A DNA stretch of 64,000 bases from Macrothele yani (GCA_039090855.1 CM077013.1:139955240-140019239); one strand, 5' to 3'; shown: positions 33,524 through 43,960, counted from the stretch's first letter. A program made the numbers and translations. Notes: generated from the letters alone by a model not told the origin.

Positions 33524-33768
33524 AAAACTGAAAGCCCTCACTGACTCACTCATCACCGAATCTCAGAAACTACTGAACTCATAACTTTCATATTTGGCAG
33601 GAATGTTCCTTTTACAACATAGAGGCTCACTAAGAAAGGACTTTTTAAAACTGAAAGCCCTCACTGACTCATCACCGAATCTTAGAAACTACTGAACTCA
33701 TAACTTTCATATTTGGCAGGAATGTTCCTTTTACAACATAGAGGCGCACTAAGAAAGGACTTTTTCCT
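33524..33768 (+). repeat. 123 bp tandem duplication
   Basis: Two copies from 33524 and 33647 differing at few positions (one has an extra TCAC), sharing CATATTTGGCAGGAATGTTC. Confidence 0.95.
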
Positions 33769-33795
33769 TACGATAACCTTAAGAGGGTCGAAATG

Positions 33796-34009
33796 TTTTT
33801 TTTTTTTATTGGAGGTTTAACGACCACCGTGAGCAACTCAATGGGCTATAAGCAGTCGCCCGTCCCTAATTTAGGGTCACTGGTTCCAGGGAAGGGAGAA
33901 AGCCAGTGCCGTAAGACAAACACAACATCCATGCCTCACCGGGATTCGAACCCGGACCCCGTTTAGACGAATGATCAGAGGCCATCGCTTAGACCACTGC
34001 GCCACCGGG
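33796..34009 (-). repeat. SINE-A (minus), head 5 bp short
   Basis: Poly-T to CCACCGGG. AAATG at both flanks may be a short target duplication. Confidence 0.9.
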
Positions 34010-34077
34010 AAATGGGTTTTTTAAATAACCCAGCTTTGATAACGCTAGAACGTTTTGCAGTCTGGAGGAATTCAGAG

Positions 34078-34232
34078 AGTCTGGAGGAATTCGAGGCCGC
34101 TGTGTTGCAGAAGCATATCCGGCGCGTAACTGGAAGACTCTGGGTTCGATTCCCGGTGGCGGCCAATGAGAATTTTTCCGTGACTCACTTATAAACGTGG
34201 AAAGAGCGATAACCTGTGATGTTCCTAGTTCA
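34078..34232 (+). repeat. SINE-D copy 1 (plus)
   Basis: tRNA-like head (GAGGCCGCTGTGTTGCAG; B box GGTTCGATTCC), GGTGGCGGCCAATGAG, then AAACGTGGAAAGAGCGAT. Confidence 0.8.
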
Positions 34233-34364
34233 CGTCAAATGTCTGTATTAATTATTCATTCGCCTTCTAATTATTTGTTCAGTTGCTGCTTACCATCTTT
34301 TGTGAATCCCCAGCATTGTGCGATGCTCCAAGAAGCAACCTGCCAAATTGGCTTGGCAGTTAGT

Positions 34365-34530
34365 GAGAGTCTGGAGGAATTAGAAGCCGCTGTCTGCAGT
34401 GGAAGCATATCCGGCGAGTAACTGGAAGACCCTGGGTACGATTCCCGGTGGCGGCCAATGATCTTTTTTTCGTGACTCACGTACAAACGTGGAAAGGAGC
34501 GATGACCTCTGATGTTTTGGAATGATCGAG
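34365..34530 (+). repeat. SINE-D copy 2 (plus)
   Basis: Same order as copy 1; the B box is GGTACGATTCC. 287 bp downstream in the same orientation. Confidence 0.8.
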
Positions 34531-34664
34531 CCATTGTTGCCCAGCAACTGAAGCCCCGCCCTAAGTTCTGAATGACTTGAGTTGACCTGTTCAGTATATA
34601 TTTTGTTCTAAATTTATTTAACAAAAAGCCTTAAAAATCACGTAAAACGTGCTATATTATAATA

Positions 34665-34860
34665 TGCTTTGCATTTATACGTTTATTATCCGTTGACATA
34701 TCGAATGTCAAACGATAATAAATGTTTAAAATGCAAAGCAAAAACATTTAGGTTTTTTTTTAGCAAAAAAACTTTAAAATATCACGTAAAAAGCGCTATA
34801 TCATTATATGCTTTGCATTTAAACATTTATATTTTCGTTTGACATATCGAATGTCAAGGT
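34665..34860. repeat. Imperfect foldback plus a half copy
   Basis: 34665-34699 and 34704-34740 are near-complementary (TGCTTTGCATTT ... AAATGCAAAGCA). 34808-34860 repeats the left arm and the TTGACAT/ATGTCAA core. Confidence 0.75.
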
Positions 34861-35262
34861 TTTTTCAGTCAAAATCAAATTACCAACATTCGTTTTCACC
34901 GAAGCAACGGTGACGTCATAAGTGGTAAGGTGACTGCAATGAATATAAATATGCGGGTAGATTTTCATAGTAATTGAAATTTAAAAAAAAATCCCCCCTT
35001 TAGATATTAGCGATGGCAACACAATTTTGCTCACGCTTCCAAAAACATCTGACCTGCTATCTTTTAAATGTACAGTTTCGAACGAAATTGTTTATTTTCA
35101 CGTTCGAAGAACGGGTCTTTAGCTAGTTCTTATATATGGCTCAAGAACCTCTTCTTTCAAATTTCTATGTAGATTCAGAAATAGTATGCCCCGGTTTCTA
35201 AGTAGTCAGAGACTCAGACTTCCGGCTAATCGTCCCAGATGAGACATAGATACTCTACATTA
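34861..35262. other. No gene recognised
   Basis: No supported feature. Confidence 0.5.
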
Positions 35263-35575
35263 TGGCTCTGGTTCTTCTCGTTCCTTGTAACCGTCGTGCC
35301 TAAATTACGGCAGAGTCACTCCTTATGTCTTTTGAAATGATGAGGGAAGTCTTCGAAACGCATACCCGATAGCTGAGTGGTCTGAGTCTGAGGCTTCAGA
35401 CCATTCATCTGAGATTGGCCTGAAATAGAGTGTTGTGTGGGGAATGGGTGGTGCATTTGTCCAACGGCGCTGATTATGTCTCTTTACTGGAACTATTAGC
35501 CCTAAATTAGGGACAGGCAGCTGCGTATAGCCCTTAAGCGTTGCTCACGACGCTGGTGGTAACCCTTATATCTTC
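35263..35575 (+). repeat. Two diverged SINE-A pieces (plus)
   Basis: 35263-35333 is a body fragment (TGGCTCTGGTTCTTCTCG). 35365-35575 is a longer copy with GCTGAGTGGTCTGAG and AGCCCTAAATTAGGGACAGG. Confidence 0.65.
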
Positions 35576-35964
35576 GGAAAAAGAGTTCCAAAGAAATGCA
35601 GGAGTTATACAAAAATATATTTGATGCAATCAAAATTCTAACTTTAATCATTTGAAAACTGCTTTTTTATTAACTTCTACTCATATGAAGTAGGACAAGC
35701 GCCATTGTTGGAATAAGAGCTGTAAGTAGGAAGGGGGGCTACCCCGGGCGCAGCTGAAGTGAAGGCGCAAAAATCAGAGCATACATTCTTTTTAATATCG
35801 GAACTGAAATTTATTCCAGCAATTTCTGGTACAGTATTTACCTGTAAGTTCTTTCGCCGGTTGCGGTAGTTTACCTGCTTTTAAAATTCGCATTTCTTCC
35901 TCAGAATGTGCACGGGATGTAAGTTCAATCAGAAATGATGGCACGGTTTTTCGTACGTTTCAAG
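35576..35964. other. No gene recognised
   Basis: No supported feature. Confidence 0.5.
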
Positions 35965-36042
35965 ATAAGGGTGTAGATTCTCTGGGGGCAATAAGGGTGT
36001 AGATTCTCTGGGGGCAATAAGGGTGTAGATTCTCTGGGGGCA
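35965..36042. repeat. 26 bp minisatellite, 3 exact units
   Basis: ATAAGGGTGTAGATTCTCTG followed by GGGGCA, starting at 35965, 35991 and 36017. Confidence 0.95.
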
Positions 36043-36940
36043 TGTACAAAAGTTTGGGTAGCGCTGTGAGAATATCAGCCCCGAACCAGATGACCTCTGA
36101 GATCACTGAAGCAGTGTCGACGTAGATGTCGCTTACTACTTCCTGGTAAAGTCAGTAGTTGAACATTATTTTCATTAAAACAACAGTTCATAAAATATTT
36201 ATACTCTTCGGAAAAGTTTGGACACATACCTTCGAGCTCTTCTTCTTTGGGAACATCGTGTCGACACCGAAAGGACCCATCCACTTGATAGCAAAATTAC
36301 ATCCACCAGGGTCCGGCATCAGACCAGGAATTTCTTCAACGACCTAAAACTCAGGTTCTGAGGTAGAGGGGTCAGTACACAATTCAACATTACAACGTAA
36401 CGTATTCATAGAAGCGTCGACAGAGCTTTGAGCTGTCTCAGGTTCTGCAGGCAAGAGGATTCTGTATTCAGTTCAAGAACAAAGTGCGATGTATCCATAC
36501 AAACATTCACATGAACTTTAACTGCTTTACTGACATTTAGCTGTTTAAAGTTTCCTACGTTGCTTTTTCGCAAAAGACACAGTAACTTGCTCTACTCTAT
36601 CAAATACAAACTCACCCTCATAAGGTCGTATATTGAAACTAGCATATCCTCCCGCCAGTGTACTTTATGTTAGGGGGCTCTTCGAGACCCTTGCGCCAAA
36701 AACACTAATCAGCAAACATTGTGCTAGGCAGACACAGGGGCTTTCTGGTGCTCAAGATCCTTCATGACGATCATAATGTCCTCCTCCATCCTGACAAGGA
36801 GTTGAACAAACCGCAGCCTCGTGTTCTGGTTTGGCACACTTCCAACAGACCTTCACAACTTGGTGAACGTAATGCTCGCTTGATAACTTTCTATCGACAA
36901 GAAGCTGGGCGCTTCCTGATTCGAAAGGAGCTTTACACAA
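36043..36940 (-). pseudogene. Possible LTR-retrotransposon gag/pol remnant
   Basis: On the minus strand a zinc-knuckle-like CWKCAKPEHEAAVC (CX2CX4HX4C) occurs near 36840. Further along come broken frames with VEEIPGLMPD and ISEVIWFGADILTALPK. The spacing is reminiscent of a nucleocapsid followed by a protease-linked region, but no protease or reverse transcriptase motif is certain. It could be a chance CCHC. Confidence 0.3.
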
Positions 36941-37110
36941 CTACGTAGTATCAGACTACATACATGAGATTTTCAGGATACAGATATTCTCCCGCACTAT
37001 CGATGTAATAATATCTTCACATGGCAGTAAAGCACTGTAAATCGCAGTCATGTACTGCCACAGCTCTAACAAAACCATAGACGTCATCATAAGGAAAAAC
37101 CTCACCACTT

Positions 37111-37300
37111 TTTTGGCGGTTTAACGGCCACCATGAGCAACTTAATGGGCTATAAGTAGTCGCCCGTCCCTGATTTAGGGTTACAGGAAAGGGAAAGAGT
37201 CACCGCTGTAAGACAAACATTCATGTCTTACCGGAATTCGAACATCCCGGACCAAACTTGGACGAATGATCAGAAGCCAGCGCTTTGACCAGCAGTTCGC
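37111..37300 (-). repeat. Diverged SINE-A (minus)
   Basis: GGCGGTTTAACGGCCACCAT to GACGAATGATCAGAAGCCAG; the first head segment is shortened. Confidence 0.8.
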
Positions 37301-37311
37301 AAACTTTTGGC

Positions 37312-37522
37312 CCAGCCCCGGTGGCGCAGTGGTCTGAGCGATGGCTTCTGATCATTCGTCCGAAAGGGGTACGGAATCGAATCCCGACGAGGCATGGATG
37401 TTGTATTTGTCTTACGGTTCTGGCTCTCTCTCTTGCCTGAAACCAGTAGCCCTAAATTAGGGACGGGCGACTGCTCATAGCCCATTGAGTTGATCATGGT
37501 GGTCCTTAAACCACCAATAAAA
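37312..37522 (+). repeat. SINE-A (plus)
   Basis: Target duplication AAACTTTTGGC at 37301-37311 and 37523-37533. Without the SINE the flank reads CAGTTCGCAAACTTTTGGCA, which resembles a hAT-type terminal sequence. Confidence 0.95.
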
Positions 37523-37589
37523 AAACTTTTGGCACATCGGGCTGAATTTGACTTTTAAGTTATAGTAAGGGAGGCCGCAGGTGCAGTAT

Positions 37590-37676
37590 ATAATACACAT
37601 TTATTATATATATATTATATATATATTACATATTTATTGTATATTAGCATGTAGCACAGCATATTATATATATATC
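37590..37676. repeat. (TA)n-rich microsatellite
   Basis: Imperfect TATATA/ATTAT runs immediately beyond the 3' end of the RTE fragment. Confidence 0.9.
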
Positions 37677-38680
37677 ATCATCATCATCATTGTCAACCAT
37701 TATCAATCCACTGCTGGACGAAGGTCTCCCCAAGTTTCCTCCACAACGGTCTGTCTTGTGCCAGTCTCCTCCATGTCACCCCTGCATACTTTCGAATTTC
37801 ATCCTCCCATCTCCCATGTGGTCTTCTTCTGGGTCTTTTCCTGTCCCTTGGAATCCAATCTAAAATTTCGGCTGTCCATCGATGATCTGTCCTTCTGGCA
37901 GTATGTCCAGCCCATTGCCATTTCAGGGATTTTACTCTGATCATGATGTCTTCCACTCTTGTCATTTTTCGGATCCACGAGTTCCTCTTCTTATCTCTCC
38001 TGGTTACACCAAGTATGCACCTCTCCATGCTTACTTTGAGTTGTCTGCAGCCTTTGTATGTCTCTTTTAGTTAAGGTCCACGTCTCTGCACCATACGTAA
38101 GCACTGGAAGGATGCATTGATTAAACACTTTTCTTTTAAGACATAATGGCATATTGCTCTTGAAAATTATGCTGTTTCTTCCAAAAGCTCTCCAGGCAAG
38201 TTTTGTACGCCGATTAATTTCTTCATCAATGTGACCCTCACTTGATATCTGCTGTCCAAGATAAACGTACGTGTCTGTTATCTCCAGCTTTTCTCCATCA
38301 ATCGATAAATCTTCATTTCTTGTAAAAGCATTGAACATCACTTTTGTCTTCTGAAAGTTCATTTTTAATCCCACTTCTTTACTCTTGTCAGCAAGTTCCT
38401 GGATCATAGTCTGCAGCTCTGATGGGGTAGTTGCAAAAATGACTACGTCATCAGCGAAACGAAGGTGGGTTAGATAATCTCCATTAATCTTTATCCCCTT
38501 GTTTTCCCAGCTCAGCGACTGAAAGACACCCTCCAATGTGGCATTAAAGAGCTTCGGAGATATGGTGTCACCTTGTCTCACTCTCTTTCCAATTTTTACG
38601 TGTGTTGTATTTTCAAACAGCCTAATCTTTGCACTTGCATTTTCATAGATGTTATTAATAATATTAAATGTATGCATCTT
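37677..38680 (-). mobile_element. 5'-truncated RTE-type LINE
   Basis: Only the 3' third of the reverse transcriptase and the C-terminal domain remain. The 3' end (minus strand) is a (TGA/ATG)n repeat at 37677-37693, typical of RTE-clade tails, rather than poly-A. Confidence 0.85.
37693..38665 (-). pseudogene. RTE-type reverse transcriptase, C-terminal part
   Basis: Carries GKRVRQGDTISPKLFNATLE, then LRFADDVVIFATTPSELQ (catalytic FADD at 38448-38459), VYLGQQISSEGHIDEEI and VLTYGAETWTLTK. After a frameshift near 38000 it continues with WQWAGHTARRTDHRW and KRPRRRPHGRWEDEI, ending LGETFVQQW, which is the C-terminal signature of RTE/BovB-like elements. The endonuclease and N-terminal RT are absent, so it is a dead-on-arrival copy. 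Confidence 0.85.
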
Positions 38681-38689
38681 CAATGTATG

Positions 38690-38722
38690 CATCTTCAATA
38701 TATATATATATATATATATATG
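38690..38722. repeat. (TA)n microsatellite
   Basis: TATATATATA run followed by TGCACACG. Confidence 0.95.
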
Positions 38723-38845
38723 CACACGGTTGACACTATAATTCGTGCATAAATACTAGTATTAAAAGAAATCCGTCTTGTTGCACGATGATATTAATTC
38801 AGCTAAAAAATGAAACCTATATACAGTTTAAAAACACATGAGCAC

Positions 38846-38880
38846 TTTCGGTGTCACATTGACACCTTCATCAGATGTAA
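38846..38880 (-). ncRNA. Hammerhead-like ribozyme motif of a PLE
   Basis: Minus strand: CTGATGA (38868-38874), then AGGTGTC-AATGT-GACACC stem-loop, then GAAAG (38849-38845). This is the CUGAUGA / stem II / GAAA core order of hammerhead ribozymes, which are known from Penelope-like elements. It lies ~130 bp downstream of the PLE endonuclease-type coding end. The A after CUGAUGA is unpaired, and helices I and III cannot be placed with confidence, so activity is uncertain. Confidence 0.5.
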
Positions 38881-39006
38881 TTTCACCATGTGGCTACATG
38901 CTGGTCTTAAGTACGTGGAGTAGATGCATCATGGGAAAGGTAATGTTAATGTCACATGATATACCAGATAACAAGACAATCAAAAAAAGGCATTGTTAGC
39001 CAATGA

Positions 39007-39350
39007 TCACTTAACAGAAGCAATTGCTATTGTGCTGTCCTTCCCAACAAGATTGCTCCAAGGTTCAGGTAAAACATAAGGATAATAGTCATTACAGCAA
39101 CTTGTATTATAAGCCGAAATATACAGGCTTTCTGCAAATAACAAGGAATGAACAGAGTTAGGTGTGTTTATGATTTTAGCGTTGTCCCAGTCTGGGATGG
39201 AATTTCCAGCACTTATGGTTCTTGCAAAAGAGGTGCTTTGGTGATTCATTTTTAGATCATATCTGTGTTCATTTAATCTCAAATCCAAATTTCTTTTGGT
39301 AGAACCCACATAATGATTGTTTAGTTCACCAGAGATAGTGTCAAGCATAG
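39007..39350 (-). pseudogene. Penelope-like element GIY-YIG-type C-terminus, fragment 2
   Basis: Reads NNHYVGSTKRNLDLRLNEHR, the YVGST-K-L--R-NEH pattern of a GIY-YIG nuclease, then IPDWDNAKIINTPN and SLLFAESLYISAYN. The first half of the nuclease and the reverse transcriptase are missing; coding is cut at 39350 by transposon end sequence. Stop near 39007. Family assignment to Penelope-like elements rests on motif order and the hammerhead-like motif just downstream. Confidence 0.6.
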
Positions 39351-39418
39351 TGGTTATAATGTAATGACTCATCGGTATGTGTATATGCACACACCGATGA
39401 GTCATTACATTATAACCA
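39351..39418. repeat. Near-perfect 68 bp palindrome of transposon ends
   Basis: The two 34 bp arms differ at two positions. The right arm is the start of the Tc-10 TIR (ACCGATGAGTCATTACATTA) and the left arm is its mirror, with no second element attached. Confidence 0.95.
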
Positions 39419-40597
39419 CTCCCAGCCTAGAGAAATGTGCGCGCCTGAAGAACGAACGGTGGCGCAGGTGAAGTTCACAGAGCAGTAAATATACAACCCG
39501 AGGACCGGCTTTCGGTTAGCAGAGTGTTCCAAGTCAGATGGGAAAAGCTGCCGATTTATCGGAGTTTGATAACGGACAAATTGTGATGGCACGGTGGCTT
39601 GGAACTACGATCACGGAAACGGCACGGCTTGCGCAGTTTTGAGTACGTATCAAAAGTGGTACACAGGTGGACAAACGACGAACCGTCGTCCAGCTGTGTG
39701 TCGGCCGCAGCTCATTGACGACAGAGCGGAGCGGAGACTGTCGCGCATTGTTCACATCGACCGCAAGGCCACAGTGCTACAAATCACCAGCAGTTACAAC
39801 AGTAATGGTCATGGCAATGTGTCACAGCACACAATTCATCGCAGGCTTTTGCGCATGGGCCAACTACTCAGCCGGGTCCCTATGCTCACTGCAAGTCATC
39901 GCCAACAACGCACGAAATGGGTCCAAGATCATCGAGATTGGACCTTGGATGATTGGAAGAAAGTGGCCTGGTTTGACGAATCAAGATTCCTGGTGCATCA
40001 CGTTGACGGCCGAGCGCGGATACGCCGATTACCAACGGAGGCTATGGCACCTGGATGAACTGTTGGGCAGAAACGCAACAGTTGCTGTGGCATCTGGATG
40101 AATTGCTGTCGGTTATGCTGTGGGCGATGTTTCCTTGGGACACTTTATGCCCCATTATCCCAATAGCCCAATCCCTGACAGCTGTCTGGTATCTGAACAT
40201 AGTTGCGAACCAAGTTCACCCATTCATGGCAACTGTGCTCCCTGATGGTGATGGCCATTACTAAGAGGATAATGTGCCCTGCCACAAGCGTCAAGGAGTG
40301 GTTCCAGGAACACGCTGGTGACTTTCCGTTAATGGCGAGGCCTCCAAATTCAGTTGTCATAAACCCAATCTAGCATTTGTGGTTCGACTTGGAAAAGTGA
40401 GTTCGCGCAAAAACACCATCACCATGAAATATATGGGAACCGGAGGATCTGCTGTTGACATTATGGTACCAGATGCCCCAGGATACCTATCGCCATCTCA
40501 TAGAATCGATGCCTTGCCGAGTGTACACTGTTTCGTGGGCTAAAGGGGGTCCTACAGCTTATTAGATAGGTGGTCATAATATAATGGCTCCTCGGTG
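39392..40597 (+). mobile_element. Tc-10: Tc1-type transposon, sister of Tc-1
   Basis: Begins CACCGATGAGTCATTACATT and ends with the complement (AATGGCTCCTCGGTG). Flanking dinucleotides are CA and TG, not a clean TA pair. Confidence 0.85.
39538..40565 (+). pseudogene. Tc1 transposase relic (Tc-10)
   Basis: Starts [19 protein letters not shown] at 39538, then frameshifts. RRLSRIVHIDRKATVLQITS and HRRLLRMGQLLSRVPML mark the second DNA-binding part. WFDESRFLV (first D, ~39976) is intact. The second D sits in EDNVPCH after an in-frame stop (~40268). In the third motif NPIxHLW the catalytic E codon is TAG (~40373). Ends AKGGPTAY. Confidence 0.85.
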
Positions 40598-40803
40598 TGT
40601 ACTCCAGCGTTGGAATTGCCGGGTAGTTCGACGCAGATTCCTTCAAAATGGAAACACCTTTTTATAGTAATTCATGCTAGTGTCCATCTTAGGAAATGCA
40701 TAATCTCCACAACGTTCATGAGCAAATATTGTACATAATTATTGCTTTATCTTCGCCTAACCTGTAATCACACTTGTCAGCGAAACAAAAAGATACCGTG
40801 ATA

Positions 40804-41039
40804 ATCAAATAGATGATACAGGTAGGTGGATGCCAAATTAATCAAGCAAGTAAATATGTCTCAGAAAACTTGAAAATTACAACGTCCTGGAACGGAAATC
40901 GAACCCGCATCTCCCGATTTTCTGAAACTTTTACAAGGAGCTTTTAAGCAGTTGTAATTTTCAAGTTGTATGAGATATTATATGTCTGCTTGATTAATTT
41001 GGTATCCATCTGCTTGTAACATCTATTTGACTATCATTT
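40804..41039. repeat. Foldback of SINE-E tails
   Basis: Arms 40804-40882 and 40951-41039 are complementary (CCAAATTAATCAAGCA; CTTGAAAATTACAAC), with a ~68 nt loop containing the tRNA-like part TCGAACCCGCATCTCCCGA (minus strand B box GGTTCGATTTCC). Confidence 0.8.
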
Positions 41040-41189
41040 ATTTCTGAAGAGTTATTTCTTCGGAGGATTCGCTTTCTCCTCGCCTGCCGCTGCAGATGAA
41101 GGATCATATATTCTTCGATTTGCCTACGGCGGAGCGTTTCATCTGAGTTCCAAAACACATCCTAAGTTGCATGGAGGTTCCTTTTTCCT

Positions 41190-41298
41190 GTGCGGTGTAA
41201 TGGTAACATACTCGAACGTAAATCGGGAGATGCGAATTCGTTTCCCGTTCCAGGACGTTGTAAATTTCAAGTTTTTTGAGTCATGTCTATACTTGCTT
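41190..41298 (+). repeat. SINE-E copy (plus)
   Basis: tRNA-like GGTGTAATGGTAACATACTC and GAATTCGTTTCCC, then CCAGGACGTTGTAAATTTCA, complementary to 40842-40925. Confidence 0.7.
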
Positions 41299-41330
41299 GA
41301 AAAAGATACCATGTTCCGTCGAAAGTCGCC

Positions 41331-41366
41331 GAACAGTGGTCGTTAAACCTTAGAAAAAAAAACAAA
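41331..41366 (+). repeat. SINE-A tail scrap
   Basis: AACAGTGGTCGTTAAACCTT followed by an A-run. Confidence 0.6.
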
Positions 41367-41557
41367 AATTTATTTAAATTAAAATATTGCAGAAATAAAC
41401 GGGAGATCCTCACACAGGACGAGTCAGACGAAAAGAGAAAAGTATATTCCAATAAAAAATGCGCGTTTTGGAATTCTGTAGCCGATACTGGTGCCCACGG
41501 AGTGAATAATGATTTCCCATGCAAAAATATTGTCATCTTTTTCTTAAAGCGAGAAAG

Positions 41558-41771
41558 GCCGCCCCGGTGGCGCAGTGGTCTAAGGCGTTGGCCTCTGATC
41601 ATTCGTCCGTAAGGGGTCCGGGTTCGAATCCCGGTCAGGCATGGATGTTGTGTTTGTCTTACGGACTGGCTCTCTCCCTTCCCTGGAACCAGTGACCCTA
41701 AATTAGGGACGGGCGACTGCTTATAGCCCATTGAATTGTTCACGGTGGTCGTTAAACCTCCAGTCAAAAAA
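41558..41771 (+). repeat. SINE-A (plus), full length
   Basis: Target duplication AAAGCGAGAAAG at 41546-41557 and 41772-41783, exact 12 bp. Confidence 0.97.
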
Positions 41772-41783
41772 AAAGCGAGAAAG

Positions 41784-42021
41784 ATTTCCACCGGCCAACG
41801 TCAGACACACCAACACCATGTCATAAAAAGATACTTTCTTTGATTTCTTTTACAGTGTGATTGCCCAGGGCAAGGCACAGGCAAACGCCATTCGCCTGCT
41901 TCTCAGCTGATTCACTCTCTCCGTGCGAAGTTCACTGTATGACAAAGAGTTACTTTTCACATCGCATCTTTTACATTGAGCATTGAGAAGTTTTCGATTA
42001 ATGTGTTAACATCCCGTTCCC
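41784..42021. other. No gene recognised
   Basis: Possibly 5' sequence of the hAT fragment that follows. Confidence 0.4.
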
Positions 42022-42390
42022 ATGACATGTCATGTCGAAATTAAATCTTTCTTTGTTAATATGGATGGATTTAATATTATGGTGGTTGAGAAAGGCGTCG
42101 AGGCCAACAAATACGTGCTTGTTGAAAACCACAAGAGGAAGAGTGAATGCTGGAAATTGTTCCGTCTCATTAAGGTGCCGGTGAATAATTCTGTGTTATT
42201 TGGTCTTGCTTGTTGTTCAAAATTTGTAAAGTGTATAGTCACAAAGAAAGATGTCGACGGTATGATAAAAGATGATATAACCAAAAATCTAACGGACCAT
42301 ATGAAAGTATGCGCACCTCTATCAAAGCGTGGAAAGGGTGAACAATCTAAATACATTTTTGTAATCGTAAATAGTGATTCCCATTTGTAA
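42022..42390 (+). pseudogene. BED-type zinc finger, N-terminal hAT transposase fragment
   Basis: A 122-codon frame. EANKYVLVENHKRKSECWKL at residues ~29-48 introduces a BED-like finger: aromatic W/F, then a C-x2-C-like pair in LACCSKFVKC (~residues 66-75) and TKNLTDHMKVC (~residues 95-105) supplying H and C. BED fingers bind DNA in hAT transposases. The catalytic hAT domain is not present downstream. A similar KIAPGEYVLVDNVK start occurs at 62799-62941, supporting a repeat family rather than a host gene. Confidence 0.55.
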
Positions 42391-42570
42391 TGTGGTCACA
42401 GTCATATATAGTCAGCCTTTACTTCTGGATTACGCAAAATAGTGGCACTAAAAAGGGCACTAAAATTTAGCAAGTAACCAAATTTTATTATTAAAAAAGG
42501 ATTTTAGTTATTAAATATCAAGCAGTTATTAGGATAAATACAGTATATATATTACGTTTATATGTATATA
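42391..42570. other. AT-rich, nothing recognised
   Basis: Ends in TATATGTATATA just before Tc-11. Confidence 0.4.
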
Positions 42571-43960
42571 CACTGCTGGCCACCCAAAATACAACACCAA
42601 GAAGGACACAAGATAGCAAAGCCAGATTTACTGGACACATAACAACAGATACAAAGATGAAACGATTGAGCTTACAGGCCCGTGCGACTTGCGGAACACG
42701 CAGACATCAATAGTTCGTGTGGCCCTCATGGTGGGCAATAACGGCCGCTACACGCCGCGGCATCGAACGAAAGAGGCTTTGCATGTGGGCTTGGGGTATG
42801 TCGGTCCAGGCTGCTTCCACACGTTGCCACAGTTCATCAGGCGTAGCCGCGGGTGGTGCTTGCCGGGCCACTCGGTAGCCGATCAGCAACCAGACGTGTT
42901 CGATAGGCGACATATCGGGAGAACAGGCTGGCCACGGCAGCAGTGACACCTATTGGGCTGTGAAGAATTGTTGCACAATGCGTGCCACGTGCGGGCGCAC
43001 ATTGTCCTGTTGAAACGTGGCCGTTGGCAGGTCCTGCAGGAAAGAGAGGACTACAGGCTCCAAAACGTCGGAGATGTAGCGGTTGCTGTTGAGTGTACCG
43101 GCGATGCGTACCAGAGAGGTGCGGGTGTCATATCCATTTGCGCCCCAAACCATAACGCCAGGCGACGGACCGGTATGGCGATGCATAATGCAGGCATCAT
43201 ACAGTCTCTCGCCGCAGTGCGGCCACACGCGAATCCGACCATCGTGGTGTTGCAGGAAGAAGCGGGATTCGTCCGAGAAGACAATGTCGTGCCATTCCGT
43301 AGTCCAGGTGCGGCGTTCAACGGCCCACTGTCGCCGCACTCGCCGGTTTTGTAACATCAATGGTAATCGTAGCAATGGGCGCCGTGCGATAAGTCCCCGC
43401 TCCTGCAGACGACGTCGAACGGTACGTGCTGACACAGGTTGTTGCGCAACACACTCTAATTCCTGAGCTAACGTTCGTGATGTCGCGGTGCGAGCCGTCA
43501 ATGCCGCAGAACATGCCGGTCCTCTCGTTCGGTGGTGAGCGGCGGCTGCGACAATCGCTCACGTCGGTCCGTCCGTCCCTCCTGCACCCACCGAATTCAT
43601 ACTCGCCTCACTGTAGCTGGATGTCGTCCCACACGGGCGCCGATATCTCGGTACGATAAAGCGCTGTCAGGATAAGCCACGAATTCCGAAACGTGCTGGA
43701 ATGACTGCCGTATTCTGCGACGAGGCATCAGGAGGCTTCCCACGCGTAGGTCCGGCAGCAGAACACACTTCCATTACTTACACCCCGCATTCTGTGCACA
43801 CTTCTTATAGTGCTTCTCGGTGGCGTGCCGGGTGCACATGATTTGCATATGCCCTGCAATGCTAATCGTTTGCATGTCCTCTCGCGGGTGACGTATGCTG
43901 TGAATTTCAGGCCAATCGGATGCTTCCTTCTTGGCGTTGCATTTTAGGTGGCCAGCAGAG
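42571..43960 (-). mobile_element. Tc-11: Tc1-type transposon
   Basis: TIRs CACTGCTGGCCACCCAAAAT and the complement ending GGTGGCCAGCAGAG, with TA at 42569-42570 and 43961-43962. Confidence 0.95.
42707..43728 (-). pseudogene. Tc1 transposase with few defects (Tc-11)
   Basis: Start MPRRRIRQSFQHVSEF at 43728. A stop lies in the first helix-turn-helix (after PATVRRV) and a frameshift near 43500. From 43501 the frame is open with TVRRRLQERGLIARRPLLRL, FSDESRFFLQHHDGRI (first D), PGVMVWGANGYDTRTSLV and FQQDNVRPHVARI (second D), then one TAG at 42950-42952, after which PDMSPIEHVWLLIG (catalytic E) runs in the same phase to the C-terminus HEGHTNY. All three catalytic residues are intact. Confidence 0.9.

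Noticed and set aside
37693..37940. Plus-strand frames in 37581-38070
   Set aside because: Antisense to the RTE reverse transcriptase C-terminus.
43083..43466. 127-codon frame on the plus strand
   Set aside because: Antisense shadow of the Tc-11 transposase.
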